Positions 11,956-59,112 of a stretch of DNA of 64,000 nt are shown here, in pieces. Position numbers and translations under genes: made by a program. Numbering within the stretch: position 1 is the stretch's first letter; every line of letters starts with the position of its first letter. Origin of the DNA: Yponomeuta sedellus (taxonomy: Eukaryota > Arthropoda > Insecta > Lepidoptera > Yponomeutidae); NCBI GenBank assembly GCA_934045075.1, contig OW203732.1:5373501-5437500 (forward strand). The letters are read 5' to 3'. The notes below the pieces were generated by a model. It saw only the letters and a program-made list of their open reading frames with translations, was not told the DNA's origin and did no database searches.

Positions 11956-12589
11956 TATATTTATTAAACTATGCACTTCTATAGTATAGTTGTACTTGAC
12001 AACTTCCTCTTCTTCTGCATAAGCCTTATTATCTACATTAGATGTATGCACGTTAGGCGCATCCAACACAGGAAGCGTGACAAAGACGTGGGCAGATACG
12101 CGGCGTTTTTTCAGATCACTTTACAACAAAATTTACTAAAGCGCTTGGGAGAGGGCGCGTATTCTATACAACGCGTCCTTGCCCCACGTCCTCTCTGTGT
12201 GGCCCGTGCCTTATGGGGTTCTAAGAGGTTCACTAGCGCTACCAATGGAGCTTTGTCTGCTTTCACTGGTCGTGTTTGAGAAGTGCCTTTAGATTCACTC
12301 AATCACGTGAATAGTGATTCATAGTTCCCATTACCGAGGACGTAAAAATAAAATTAACTACTAGGTATAAAAAAACCACCCGAATGAGCATTAAAAATTA
12401 ATAAATAAATAACTTCCACACAACACAATCTCTTGACCTGGTCCCAAACTAGGATACCCTGTATTATGGTAACCAGGCAAGTACGTCACCAACATGAAAT
12501 ACAACCAAACACCCAAGCACCCAGGTGGGACCAGCCTAGGTACTGCTTAGTAGTTATTAGCAGTCGGGTTTTTGGTTAAGTTTTATATC

Positions 12590-12900
12590 AGTTTTTTATT
12601 TTTGGCTTTGAGTGATTTTGATTTTGTTGAGTTACGTACATTTGCGAATTTGTAGTCGCAATACCACACGCTAACGGTGAAGGAAAACATCGTGAGGAAA
12701 CCCGCGGCTTGGTTGGCTTCGCACGTATTGACTAGTCTTTCCTGTGCGCTAGGCCGACTAAGCTGTCAGGATGGTATAGGTGCTGGGCAAGCCTACACCA
12801 TCTATAAAACTATGTCCCAGGCACTACAGCGTCGGAGTGGTCCCTTCACCCATCTAGTGTGAGTGAAGATACCACTGGACGCTGTATAAATCATCTCATT
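12590..12900 (+). mobile_element. Lepidopteran SINE-like repeat
   Basis: Contains GTGAAGGAAAACATCGTGAG after a segment on ACGTACATTTGCGAA, a sequence frequent in moth genomes. A related copy with a tRNA-like head lies at 23046-23300. The left boundary here is unclear. Confidence 0.5.
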
Positions 12901-13006
12901 AAGTAGATGCAAAAAAAGGCCTATATTACGCTGTTTTCATGTAGCCAATGCGCTCGCGCAAACACAAAGAATCTATTGAGATGTTATTTATCAAAATGGT
13001 ACGGAG

Positions 13007-13150
13007 TTACCTTAATCAATGATACAACCATTGATTAAGGTAACCCTTGGATGAGGGAACGTAGAATCGGACATACGAGTACATACATAAACCCACATTA
13101 CCCTCCTTTTGGACTCTGCCGCATTCGGGTAAAAACCAAAAGAATTGACG
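13007..13150. repeat. Hairpin plus LINE/SINE 3'-end-like fragment
   Basis: A hairpin with 17-bp arms (GTTACCTTAATCAATG facing CATTGATTAAGGTAAC) leads into GTAGAATCGGACATAC and CCCTCCTTTTGG. The same order of motifs recurs at 35890-36080. Confidence 0.45.
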
Positions 13151-13311
13151 TTAAAAATTACCGTTTTCGGCAAAAACGCGAACTAGCCCCAGGTCTTTGT
13201 TCCTAGATCGTGAGGCCTTAAAAGTAACTATCTACATGATTGAGGTAATAGAAAAAAATGTTTTGCAAAAATTCGTAGTGCTGGTGAAACTCAGAGTAAC
13301 CTGACACCTGG

Positions 13312-14028
13312 GCCCTCTTTCACAAGACTACAATTATTATTATTAACAATTTATGGTTTACTATGACAATTCCATGTATATTGCGTAGCCGCGTCTTCCT
13401 GCTTGTTAATCTGACATTCGACCGACTTTGCAATCACTTTTGAAACTTGGTAGAGCGCTGGCACGGATAGCCAGAGGTTGCGGGTTCGAATCCCGGCATG
13501 GGTGAAATTTTTAGCCTCTAAATAGGTTTTTAAATTTGTCCCACGGGTTAGTGCATTAAAAATAAAAATAGTATAATCATGTGGGTACAGTGATATCGTT
13601 CCGATGTAAAACCTAACTGCACAGTAGGTTGTCGGGGCTGTAAGTGATGCAATTTGCTTAAGCCAGATGTCGCTGCCTCTACGTAATACAGAGAATAGTG
13701 TAATAAAGAGGTTCGAAATTTCACTGATGCCGGTGAGTCGCCCATTGGCTCAATTGGTAGAGCGCTGGCACGGATAGCCAGAGGTTGCGGGTTCGAATCC
13801 CGGCATGGGTGAAATGTTTAGCCTCTAAATAGGTTTTTAAATAGTTGGGCTTTGTTTATTTTTTGTTAACCTCTAAAAAGCATATGTTTAATTAGCGAAC
13901 CATGTTCGGGTGCATCTGGGAGTTGCAGTTATAAACAAACCTTAAGGTGATCCACCTTAATCCTTGCTAATAGTACATTGAATTGTCATAGTAAAACCAT
14001 GAATCGTAGTTCTATGAAACAGGCTCCA
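13312..14028. mobile_element. Inverted-repeat pair enclosing nested tRNA-like repeats
   Basis: 13312-13378 (GGTTTACTATGACAATT side) is mirrored by 13977-14028 (AATTGTCATAGTAAAACC). A tRNA-like dimer sits between them. This fits an older foldback element later hit by the SINE-like repeats. Confidence 0.4.
13447..13840 (+). repeat. tRNA-like repeat, tandem dimer
   Basis: Two tRNA-like units (about 13447-13504 and 13743-13813) in the same orientation, separated by the tail (ending in ATTAAAAATAAAAATAGT) and a body segment containing GATATCGTTCCGATG. Confidence 0.75.
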
Positions 14029-14167
14029 GGAGATTTCAACCTGTTTCAAAATGAAGTTCCTGTCGAACCTGAAGAATCTGTCGTGAATTTTGGTTTCATG
14101 ATACAGACCTTAGGTAGTAATTGGGTCAATCTGTTGCTATGGCAACCTGTCAACATAGAGTACGTAC

Positions 14168-48798
<34,631 letters not shown>

Positions 48799-51665
48799 AT
48801 TGACGGGAATTATCTAAAGACACAAATAATTTTGTTTTTTACGTGATTATGTTCTTTCTGACAGCTGATTGAGGAGCGGAGAACGCATGCGTCAATTATT
48901 CTTGTGGTCAGGTTATTAAAACAAAAATCTACCAAAATAATAATACGTACCTATATCGTAAAGTCACCCTTACACAGTATTCAGTAGGTTGGTACTTAAT
49001 ATTAATATCACAAATATTAGCAATATTAGTTGAATATGATGTTGGTGTGGTGTGCAATATACTCCATACATACCTGAAACTAATATAATTTGGAATCATT
49101 ACCTATATATTGAAGTTTATATTTTAGCAACACTTCAACAAAACACTTCATATTTTAGTAGTAGGTACGTAGTGGCCTACTACTGCTTACCACTTTAAAT
49201 ATAAGTGTACCGAAGTAGCATCTTGCCTCGATTCGTGAATATGATTTACACTTGGACAGTTTTTATCTGAAGCCGATGGATTGCTCTTCATTAGCATCAT
49301 AAATGAAAAAATCAGATTGTATCATTTAATTAAAGCAGTGAAGCTTAGGATCCACGACGGAGTACTTAGGATCAAGGATCTGGGACTCGTCATAACGTTA
49401 TCAAAAACGGCCGTTTTTAGTGGAAATGCTATGTAGTCCCATGTTCTCGGCTGAAGATCCTAAAAACCACAATTCAAATCATCGAATCTCGGTTTCTCGT
49501 ACACTAACAAACTAGTATTTTTTAAGTCTAGCCGAGATCACGGTAACTGTAACGCTGCCGAAATGTCGGGAACTAAGGTAATTACGTTTTACCTAGTATA
49601 AAATAATCGCGATTAGACCCGTAATACTGTTAAGCCACTGTTAATGGCTATCAGCTGTTTGATTTTATATACACTCTGGCCAACCAACACAAGTCTTGAT
49701 AAGAACTTAACAATAAAGGATTGTTAGTTTACAACAAAAAACAGGGACTTGGAGATTTATATGACACTGAAAACAAAACCCATAAAATATTATTTGTTTT
49801 TAGATAGTGAACCTCACGTCATGGAGCCTGTTATCAAGACATACAATACTGTATATATTATGAATAAAGTAAAAAATATATTTTGGTAACAATTTAATTC
49901 ATGAACTTTATTTGTGCGTGAAAAATCACATAATAAGTATCTAAAAATTTTAAAATAACATTAAAGAACCGAGTTGAATAAATCGATTGACTCGCATTTT
50001 TTGAGACTGATAAGAAATCTGAAAAATATATTTTTGTGGTTTTATTTTTATCGGAGTCTTCCTACGTTTTGTGTGGTATAAAAACAATGTCATCAGAGTT
50101 TAAATTTGATTATAGTTCCCGATTAACCAAAACAATCGTCAATCACACCCAGATATAGAATAAGTTTCCAAATGGTAGAAATAATGGTAGTTCTGGTAGC
50201 CCTGGTTTGGGTAATAACTACCGCCATCTTGCGGCGTCCTTGCACACTCTTATTAAAATAAAGACAATATTTTATTCAACATTTATTCAATTGCACAATT
50301 TTATTAAAGTAACAACAATGCAAAATATGAAAAGCAGTTTCTAAAGCATTGCATGATATGAATCACTTGGCTGTTTGGAGTATGTAGCACAGAAAAAAAA
50401 ATGGCGTCAAGCAAGGCCGTCCACTCGCACGCAGCGGTAAATTCAATTTAATCGACTACCTATCACAAGTTTTGAAAGTTTTTGTACAAGTACATGATAT
50501 GACGAGTACCTAAAGTACCTACCTACAGAAATATAATAATAAAGACTATAATATACATCATGATGGCAGTAAACTGAGGCGGTTTATGTATGATGTACTT
50601 ATTTTTTTTAATTCGTACCTAATATTTAAATGAAGTCGACATCACGTTGTTACGTGTACCCTGCCATCCTGCGACTGTGTAAAAACAAATTGTACATATT
50701 ATCTGCCTATAAATCTACCTAATTTGTTTACATACCTACTACCACGGAAAAAATATTGAAATAAAATAGTCACGGGCCTTATTTATAAAAACATTCCTAC
50801 AGGCGTGTTATCTGTGGTTACCTACGTCTTTTCCGCTTCACAAACCAGACCGGGGAAGTAAGAAAGGAAAACCATAGGGAGGCCTATGGACATATCCTGA
50901 AGTGCCCTCACTTCAGGATCAAATGGCTGATGATGATGACTTTTCCGTGTAGTCTCCACAATAGACTATTTTGGTAAGCGTTTCTGGAGTGTTTTAAAGA
51001 ATTGTGTATTTATAAATAAGGCCGTAATACCTTACATGTGACTATAGGTGGCTGACTCTTATGTCAAAATTACAAATAATTATCCAGAATAACATTCACA
51101 AGTACTTATCTAAGTACCTACGTGTACTGGGATTCGGTGAAGTGGCGTAAAAGACCATCGCATTTCAGGGCCAGCCCCTATGAAAAATGCTAAATCAGTG
51201 ACTGTAATGTAAAATCCATACACAACGCTTATTACCACGTGGTAAAAAAGTTTTTCAGCCCACGTTCACCACCATTTACTAAGGACCGGCTCCCTACCGA
51301 CCGACCATAGGTCAATTTGAACCATGTATCTAGCTAGATTTAACCAGAGTTGGTTCGCTTGTCCACTTAGGTATAATTACGTAAATTAATAGTAGTTACC
51401 TTAGCCTACAGCTACAGTACGAACAAGGTTGGCATAACCTGAACCAGTGTGACGTTAGCGCGAGTGGTTCTCACTCTGCGCTCTCAGCTATTCTCGGGCG
51501 CGATCAATACTATGTTATCAAATGAACATAACGTTCTGTTTATATATGCCAAGTAGTACGCGTTCAACGCTCGTGCAAGGCCGTCGCGCTGGTGATAGCG
51601 AAGCAAACTCGCATTTTATTTTAGCTTACATACATTTTAATATGTAAACACCTTCTGAAACTACC
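48799..51665. promoter_or_regulatory. Shared 5' region of divergent UBE2O and TBC1D16
   Basis: 2.87 kb between the two start codons, so promoters of both genes should lie here. No core promoter motif could be assigned. Contains a small hairpin (TCCTGAAGTG facing CACTTCAGGA near 50900) followed by a TGATGATGA LINE-type tail. Confidence 0.4.
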
Positions 51666-52522
51666 ATGCCGTTGCCAGAGCTGATTAAACGCGCTTCAAG
51701 CTATTTCCTAGGGCTGGAGTTCGATGAAGACGAGGAGCCGCCAAATTACGTCGACAACGAAATACTGTTTTGCAAGAACAACGTGTGCGTCCATCCACCG
51801 ACTGTCGCCAGACACGAATTGGACATCGTACACCATCCGGGCTACTTAACGGTGACAGCAAAAGTATTCACCGATCAGCATAACAATGCTAAGCGACCTA
51901 CGCTCTTTCTGAATTGGATACCGAACTCCACTCTTAAGAAATGTCCTTCGGCAGTAGAGACGAGCCCCAACGAGGAGCTAAAGAAGTTTGTATTCCCGAA
52001 GAAAACTGACAAATTGAAAAATGATGACGCAACTAAAGGAAACGAAAATGCTTTCTCTGATTCCTCTGAAACGACCAGTCTTAACTCTAATTCAGACAAA
52101 CATAGCTTCAAATCAAACGATATGATAACGAACTCTACAACGCAGGACGATTTGTCCTCTAGTTCGAAGCCGACAGTCAAGTCTGCTGTTTCAGACTTGA
52201 AAGATGTTTACCAAACAAGCTTCGAAGCAACGTCGGACGAATGCAAGGACGATGTATTTGCTTACGATAGACACGTTAGGTCACAATCTATGACGTCCGT
52301 TAACATTACGATTGCTAATCCGAACATAGAGAACGTCGATTTGACCCCAGACTCTGCATCAGGGGGTTTCATTAGGTCTTTATCCATGAGTTCGTGCGAT
52401 GAGGGCAATCCGAACTGGATGAGCACGCCGGAGTTTTTGGCACTGAAACACAATTTAGCGTTTCCGGACAGTGTTCACAGCTCTCCTGTACCGCAGAGAC
52501 GGGCTCCTATGAAGTGTCGCCG
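51666..52522 (+). CDS. TBC1D16: TBC1D16 exon 1
   Basis: 285 codons plus two bases; donor CG/GTAAGT. N-terminal conserved block then a serine-rich, poorly conserved linker. Confidence 0.88.
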
Positions 52523-55500
52523 GTAAGTTGACAACTGCAGGTTTTATTCGATTCCTAGAACTCTTTTCAGAGATAGTATAAATAGTCTGTGGTAAAGGGT
52601 AAAATTGCCTTTACGTCATTAAACACCCAAATACCTATTATTTCGCCTGTCTAAAAACACAGGCGACATCAGAATAAATAAAAAAAATGAATTCCCGTCT
52701 CACTCACGCTCTTATGTAGGTACCTACTTAACTTACGAGAACCCACTACCAATTTACCTAGCAATCTAAAGAAGTGTTTTTCTTTTCCTTTCAATTTCCG
52801 TTATTCAATTCTACGTAAACGTAATAAACCGCGACGCTCGTGTAGACCTCCTACTGAGGAGGGCAAGGAGTGGGTTGGGAGGTGTATATTGAGCATTCCC
52901 TGCTGCGACGTTTAGGAATTTAATTATATTCTCCCATCTCAACTGTCTTCGTTGAGCTCTATAATATGATGAAGGAAAGTTAGGAAACCATATCGCGTAG
53001 AGCAGACTACTAGACTACCGAAGTGGGTAGCAAGGCCGATTTTATTCTTCTTCTTCTTCAGGCTATATTAGTCCACTGCTGGACATAGCTCTCCCCTAAT
53101 GAGCGCCATAGCGCAAGGTTGTGCCATCATTGGGGGGTAATACCCATAATCCCCACGCTGGGCATGCGGTTTTATTACTAATAATAAAAAATACTATCCC
53201 ATCTCACTAATATTATAAATGTAAAAGTTTGTGTATGAATGGATGTTTGTTACTCAATCACTCAAGAACGGCTCAATGGATTGGGATGAAATTTGGCACA
53301 GACGTAGATTAGGTACAGTCTGGAAAAGCACATAGGTTACTTTTCGTCCCGGAAAAATACATAGATATCAAAATGACTTCGCGAACGAAGTCGTGGGCAG
53401 CAGCTAGTATACTATAAACGGAAAAGTTTCAATGTTTGTTAAATTTAGCCCAGAGATTATCGTTTGGAATAGCACATTGGCTAGGTTTATCCCCGAAAAA
53501 TATACATCAAGATTTTCATGCGATTGTAATCGTGGACAACAGCTTGTTTAAAATTATATTATGAACATCTGAAATAAGTCAAGACGAGAGACGAAAACAT
53601 TAGCAGTATTGTTTCACATTTTTGTCAACTCGTGAACACGCAATTCGCATACTTACCTACACAGATACAAACATCCGGAATCTAATAAAGAAATATGAAA
53701 CGACAACGATGCTGTCACCTTCGCTAGAGCGGACTACCTATCAGCAGCGCAGGAACCGAAAAAAATAACAGAACATTTACATACAAGCACATACATTGCT
53801 TCTGGCCCCACACTAGGATACCCTGTGTCGTGGAACCAGAAACAACGACATCACAAACATGTAAACATCTAAGAACTGGGGTTTTTTTCAGCCGGTGTTC
53901 GAACCCGTCTAGTAATATGACCGCTCTTCACATATTGAAACTTTGAATTAATTGAACGTCCTAAATCAACTTTCGCCTTTTAGGTTCTCGGTTGATCTCA
54001 GTCAGATGAGGTCCCTGCGTTTGTTCTTCAATGACGATAATTGTACGTGCGGACAGCTGGTTGTGGCCTCACGGGAGTCTCAGTACAAGATCTTACATTT
54101 CCACCATGGAGCTCTTGATCGCCTGGCCCAGGTGCTGCATAGGTGGCATTCGCTGCTGCATAACATCAAACTTACACCAGGTGAGGGAGAACGTCTTCTT
54201 AACAAAGTTCGTAATGTTACGGTTAAAAGACAATCAAAGTAGTTACTCATTTTAACAATACTGCTCTGACATATTTATTGGGATACAATGTAATATACCA
54301 TCGATTTCAGGAGCCAATCCCCCTGGAAAGTTACCTACTATAATCTATAAACCTACGCCAATGCGGTAGGCTTCAATCTTCAATGCAAAGGGCTTGATTT
54401 CTGAAAAGCGATGGTATACTAAACCGTATCCTAATGCATATTCCCAACCCAACATCCTTTAACAACTCCGGAGTGGGCACGGCCCACCCCGGTTCGGGTG
54501 GTTTCTTCTGTCTACACCAATGTTTAATTGAGGCATTTCCCTCCCTAATTTTAAATGCTAATTTAAATGCGGTTTCTATCATATTGTTTCTTAAAGTGAT
54601 GAAATTTTGATATTATAATTAAGTTTGTTATGTTTTAATTAAACGCTTGGAAATGACAGAATATAGATGACAAGGTTCTTTAAATCTCACACAGATACCA
54701 GAAATTTAAAATTACGATTAGTTTATCAGACGCGTATAACAAAGCTAACCAAATGTACATTCGCTGAAAATGTTATCGAACCAACCACCCACACATTATG
54801 CGAGTATATTAAAACGCTTAAAGTGCTTACGTTTAACAGCAACGATAACCTAGTCCTTGTCTTGTTTTACAGGTTCCGAAGAGCCGAACTTGCCATACCG
54901 GCACTTCATGGTATGCCGTCCAGAGGTGCAGAAGTCAGAACAACACCCCGAAGAAGGAAAAGTCCCGAAGATAACTCCGGAACTTTTCTATGGGAAATTC
55001 ATGAACAGCAAAGGCGTGATTGAGGACGACCTATTTCTTCGCAAGTGTATTTTCTTTGGTGGTCTGGACAGAGAGTTGAGGAGAGAGGTGTGGCCGTTCT
55101 TGCTACATTGCTATCCATACAACTCCACTTATGACGAAAGGGAAATCATACTGCAAATACGGACGAGAGAATACGATGAGATCACACGAAGACGATTGGA
55201 GAAGATGACGCCGGAACAACATGCGGTCTTCTGGAGGACTGTCCAGTGTGTAATAGAAAAAGATGTGGTCAGAACTGACAGGGGTAATCCGTTCTTCGCT
55301 GGCGATAACAACTATAACATTGAGATAATGAAGAATATTCTCCTGAACTATGCAGTTTATAATCCTCAACTAGGGTAAGCATTAACGACAATCTGAAGAC
55401 AACTTTAATACGTTTATAATAAAACTAATTTTCTCTTTTCCGTCTAACAGCTACACACAAGGGATGAGTGACCTTCTTGCCCCAGTTTTATGTGAGATCA

Positions 55501-58500
55501 AATGCGAAGCCGAGGCTTTCTGGTGCTTCGTAGGCCTTATGCAGCGGGCCATATTTGTCTGTACACCCACCGACAACGATATGGACAATAATTTGGTAAG
55601 GGCCCCAGCAGACTATTTGGAATATTTTACAATAGGTTGTATCGAGATAAGGGATATAGAGCAAAAACACTAACGGTGATATTTTATATAATAAACAGGA
55701 TTATTTTTCCAGACGGAAAGTAGTAGGAAGGGGGGAGGCTTTTGTTCTTGCGGCGAAGGAGTACTAACTGATTGACGATTCATTAATTTAAAAACAAAGT
55801 TTAAAGACGCTTGAATTCTAAGGATACCCCACTGATGCCTCTATCAACGATTCAACAACGATATCGCAATACCGATCATTACATCCAGTTTCTTTAAAAC
55901 ATGACACTCGTATTCCCACGTCATTTATTACAGAAGATCCTTAAGACGAAGTTACTACGGCTGAACTTTATGTTTCAGAGTTACCTAAGAGAGCTGATTC
56001 GGACAATGCTTCCGCATTTTTACAAGCATTTGGAGAAACATGTCGATGCAATGGAGTTGCTTTTCTGTCACCGCTGGATACTTTTGTGAGTAGACAAAAA
56101 TGTTTTTAGTTGGCGGAGAAGAGATTATACAAGTTTAGTTTGGTTCGATATTAGCAAAGACAACTCATGGGCAAATCTAATAAGCTTCATAAAGCTATAT
56201 GTTTCAATATTATGAGCTCGATCGACTATAATCTCCGACAGCTTTATCGGGCGTTATTTGATAGGCGTCGATTTCCGATTAATAAAACAACATGGCTATC
56301 AATTAATTGTAAGCTTATCGAGCGCACGAGCCTGTATACCTACACAGAATACCTACGTACATCATAGTAGGGATTTGTTTGAAGAAGGCCTTAATCTTAG
56401 ACATAGCATGCTAGTCTAAGGATCCAATGCAAGAAACATCAATGGCCCAAGCAATAAATTTTTCGTACACACCACGAGTATCTGGAAATCCTTCCTTTGG
56501 TATCGATAAAGTGAACAACTACCGACAAGCAACATTTTAAAATATTTAATTTATTCTTTATTCATTCGTAAAATAAATAATGCACTTTCAATAAAAACTT
56601 ACCTGTTCACATACAAGAGAGTCGCATATAGCAGAACCTAAAAAGGGGCAGGTCCTAATGGAAATAGATAAGGAAGCCTTAAAATATATTTCGTGGCGTG
56701 AAGATAAAGAATTTCTCTTTATATATGAACATACGTTAGATCTTACGTTAGGGCTCTTATATTTATTTATTTACATGTAGGTAATAAAAATCTATGTCAC
56801 TTTTTTGACTTGATCACACGCAGTGCTCCGGCTGACACTTAGTAAAATGATTCAACACTTCCTTTTGGGGATCTGCGAATACCTGTTTGGTAAGGTTCTA
56901 AGCTTTTATTTCAGGTGCTTCAAGCGCGAATTCACAGAGCCGGTAGCGCTTCGTATGTGGGAAGCCTGCTGGGCGAACTACCAGACGGATTACTTCCACC
57001 TCTTCCTGTGCCTGGCCATAGTGGCGGTGTACGCCGATGACGTCATCGCACAGGGCTTGAACACCGATGAGATGCTGCTACACTTTAGTTCCTTAGGTAG
57101 GTTATGGGTGTGAGAGTGGGTGTCATACGAAATAGAAGTCACTGACGGAAATAGGCTAGAGTAGAAAGGAGTACAGAATTGATTGCCAACATCCTACATT
57201 AGAGGCTTAAAAATAAAATGGAGAGGAGTTGGTAAGGATCTCGTGCTAACCATACACTCCGTTAATCCCTTTAAAGTGGGTTCGTATCCACTTGATCACG
57301 AACAGCTCGGGTTCGAGCGTTGCAATCGGGAGGAAATAATTTAGTCGTTGCTCCTTTCGTCTGATCTTTGCAGATTGTCCCGACTGAATCAAATAGTGGG
57401 AATGGTTATGTGTTAAATACCAGAGTCCAATTAACATGCCAACGGACGAGAATTCGGAGAATAGAGTTCGGGAAAATTTTGGGGAATTCGGTGTGCTTAC
57501 AATAGTGATTCCAGACAAACAAAAACATACTTGATCAATTGTATTCTCGATAAGCTAATTATAGATCCTATTCTCGATAAGCTAATTATAGATCCGGCGA
57601 GTGGTATTGTATTTTAAAATAGTGTGTGTGACAGCTGATAGCAGCTGTTTTTGGGGTCGATGCCAGTGAGTGCGAATACGATCCTCCGAACCGGATACGA
57701 CACACTCGTATCCTGCAACCATAGCTTATAGTAGGGGTGTAACAGATGTTTTGAGAAACCCTACAATTTTAAAAACCTATTTAGAGGCTAAAAATTCCAC
57801 CCATGCCGGGATTCGAACCCGCGACCTCTGGTCTATCACTCCTTCTTCCTATTCTCGACTACGCTGATACATGTTATCTTGATATCACCGAGGAGCAACT
57901 GGATAAACTTGAGCGTCTTCAAAACTTCTGCATCCGGTTCATATTTGGTTTGCGCAAATACGATCACGTTTCCGAATTTCGTACAGAGCTCAAGTGGCTC
58001 CCAATCGGCCTCCGCCGGAATACGCACATACTCTCTCTTCTCTACTGCATACTGTTTAATCCAGCAACTCCTTCCTACCTCAAAGAGCGCTTTGAGTTCC
58101 TTCACTCTTCTCATATCCTTACTGATGAGATGCTGCTTCGCTCCTCCCAAAACCTCCTAAAAATCCCTTCCCATCACACCACCTTCTACAGCTGCTCTTT
58201 CACCGTGCAAGCAGTCCGTCTCTGGAATAGTCTGCCGGTGGAAGTACGGAGAGCCAAGTCCCTACCCATTTTTAAAACTATGGTAAAGGAATTCTATCTC
58301 GCTAGTGTTATCTAAAACTTTTGCTGTTATTTGTAGTGCTGTCCTGCTATTGTTGGTATTTTATTTATGTCCTTTACATATATTGTTATGCCTATAAATG
58401 TATGTATTTATATAAAATATATATTTTTATATCACTTTCTATTTATGTAAGTATATCATTATTTGTATGTATCTATTTAGGGTTAGTATAATTATTTTCT

Positions 58501-59110
58501 TAATTAAGCATGTTTTATTCAATGTATCTGAAATATTTTGATTTATTTGTACATCTACTTCCTTCTCCAATATATTGCTCCAGTCCATCCAAAGGTGGTC
58601 TGGAAGAGATCACTTTTAGTGATAAGGCCGCCGTATGTACTCTAAGGTTAAGAAATACCTGTCTAATTTCCTTTTTTATGTACAATAAAGTGTTCTCTAT
58701 CTATCTATCTATCCGTGTCAGCGCTCTATCCAACTGAGCTAATGGGCGACTCACCGGCATCAGTGAAATTTCGAACCTTTACAATATTCTCTGTATTACG
58801 TACAGGCAGCGATGGCATTTTTAATGCACTAAGAGCTTAGCACGGGTTAGTGTATTAAAAATAATATTTTCATCCATATTCTCAAATCCACCTACAAAAG
58901 TTAATACCTGTTCCAGCCATGTACATGGACGGCCAGCTAATCCTGCGAAAGGCGCGCGGGCTCGTGTACCAATTCCGGCAGCTGGTGCGGATTCCCTGCA
59001 CACTGGCCGGACTCTGCCAGCGGTGCGGGCCCGGCATTTGGGACTCCTCGCACCGGCCTAGCGTCGAGTGCACGGGAGCGCACGACTTCTGCGAATTTGC
59101 TGTGCAGTAA
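51666..59110 (+). CDS. TBC1D16: TBC1D16, Rab GTPase-activating protein, complete, 7 coding exons (727 aa)
   Basis: Exons 51666-52522, 53984-54180, 54873-55374, 55451-55595, 55979-56085, 56915-57096 and 58917-59110 join in phase to 727 codons. TBC1D16 stimulates GTP hydrolysis by Rab4-type GTPases and affects receptor recycling from endosomes. The N-terminal region (ILFCKNNVCVHPP, about residues 30-42) and the FSVDLSQMRSLRLFF block (287 onward) are family-specific. The TBC domain runs from about 400 to 665. The arginine finger lies in I479-x-x-D482-x-x-R485 and the glutamine finger in Y520-T-Q522, both intact, so an active GAP is expected. The C-terminus has a cysteine-containing tail (LCQRCGPGIWDSS). 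The length is near that of the vertebrate protein. Start chosen as the first ATG (CTACCATGC) of the open exon. A MITE starts 3 nt after the stop. Confidence 0.92.
53045..53170 (+). mobile_element. LINE 3'-end fragment in TBC1D16 intron 1
   Basis: Truncated copy of the element at 19890-20158 (TTCTTCAGGCTATATTAGTC). Confidence 0.6.
53202..53407 (+). mobile_element. Helitron-like non-autonomous element
   Basis: Starts TCTCACTAATATTATAAA and ends GGCAGCAGCTAG, inserted between A and T without target duplication. This is the 5'-TC ... CTRR-3' arrangement of Helitrons. The sequence resembles a short Helitron common in Lepidoptera. Confidence 0.65.
53768..53920 (-). mobile_element. tRNA-Gly-like SINE, inverse, head damaged
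   Basis: Plus strand ACATTTACATACAAGCACAT ... CTAGGATACCCTGTGTCGTG ... GTTCGAACCC. Confidence 0.65.
53984..54180 (+). CDS. TBC1D16: TBC1D16 exon 2
   Basis: Acceptor CCTTTTAG, donor CAG/GTGAGG. Encodes CGQLVVASRESQYKILHFHH. Confidence 0.92.
54873..55374 (+). CDS. TBC1D16: TBC1D16 exon 3 (TBC domain start, arginine finger)
   Basis: Acceptor TTTTACAG, donor AGG/GTAAGC. Contains CIFFGGLDRELRREVWPFLL and the IEKDVVRTDR arginine-finger motif. Confidence 0.93.
55451..55595 (+). CDS. TBC1D16: TBC1D16 exon 4 (glutamine finger)
   Basis: Acceptor TCTAACAG, donor TTG/GTAAGG. Begins with the YTQGMSDLLAPVL motif; FWCFVGLMQRAIFV follows. Confidence 0.93.
55979..56085 (+). CDS. TBC1D16: TBC1D16 exon 5
   Basis: Acceptor TTTCAG, donor TT/GTGAGT. 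Encodes YLRELIRTMLPHFYKHLE and LLFCHRWIL. Confidence 0.9.
56915..57096 (+). CDS. TBC1D16: TBC1D16 exon 6
   Basis: Acceptor TATTTCAG, donor TAG/GTAGGT. Encodes CFKREFTEPVALRMWEACWA and YQTDYFHLFLCLAIVAVY. Confidence 0.93.
57541..57597. repeat. Direct repeat of about 28 bp, two copies
   Basis: ATTCTCGATAAGCTAATTAT AGATCC occurs twice back to back in TBC1D16 intron 6. Confidence 0.85.
57764..58862 (-). mobile_element. tRNA-like repeat split by a LINE
   Basis: The left part (57764-57832) ends inside the anticodon region at GACCTCTGG. The right part (58713-58862) resumes with TATCCGTGTCAGCGCTC. The LINE between them is inserted in the repeat. Confidence 0.8.
57833..58712 (+). mobile_element. 5'-truncated CR1-type LINE with (TCTA)n tail
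   Basis: The open frame to 58315 encodes the reverse-transcriptase C-terminus (QLDKLERLQNFCIRFIFGL, LWNSLPVEVR). The 3' end GTACAATAAAGTGTTCTC runs into (TCTA)n. The coding part has no stop before its natural end, so the insertion is fairly recent. Confidence 0.82.
58917..59110 (+). CDS. TBC1D16: TBC1D16 exon 7 (C-terminus)
   Basis: Acceptor TTCCAG, stop TAA at 59108-59110. Encodes MYMDGQLILRKARGLVYQFR and VECTGAHDFCEF. Confidence 0.92.
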
Positions 59111-59112
59111 GA

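Noticed and set aside
12111..12302. Possible short gene on the minus strand
   Set aside because: Both strands are open over a short GC-richer patch; no motif, splice context or homology recognised.
13743..13813. Possible functional tRNA gene
   Set aside because: Repeated many times with the same tail; anticodon loop lacks the conserved T33; better read as a SINE-type repeat.
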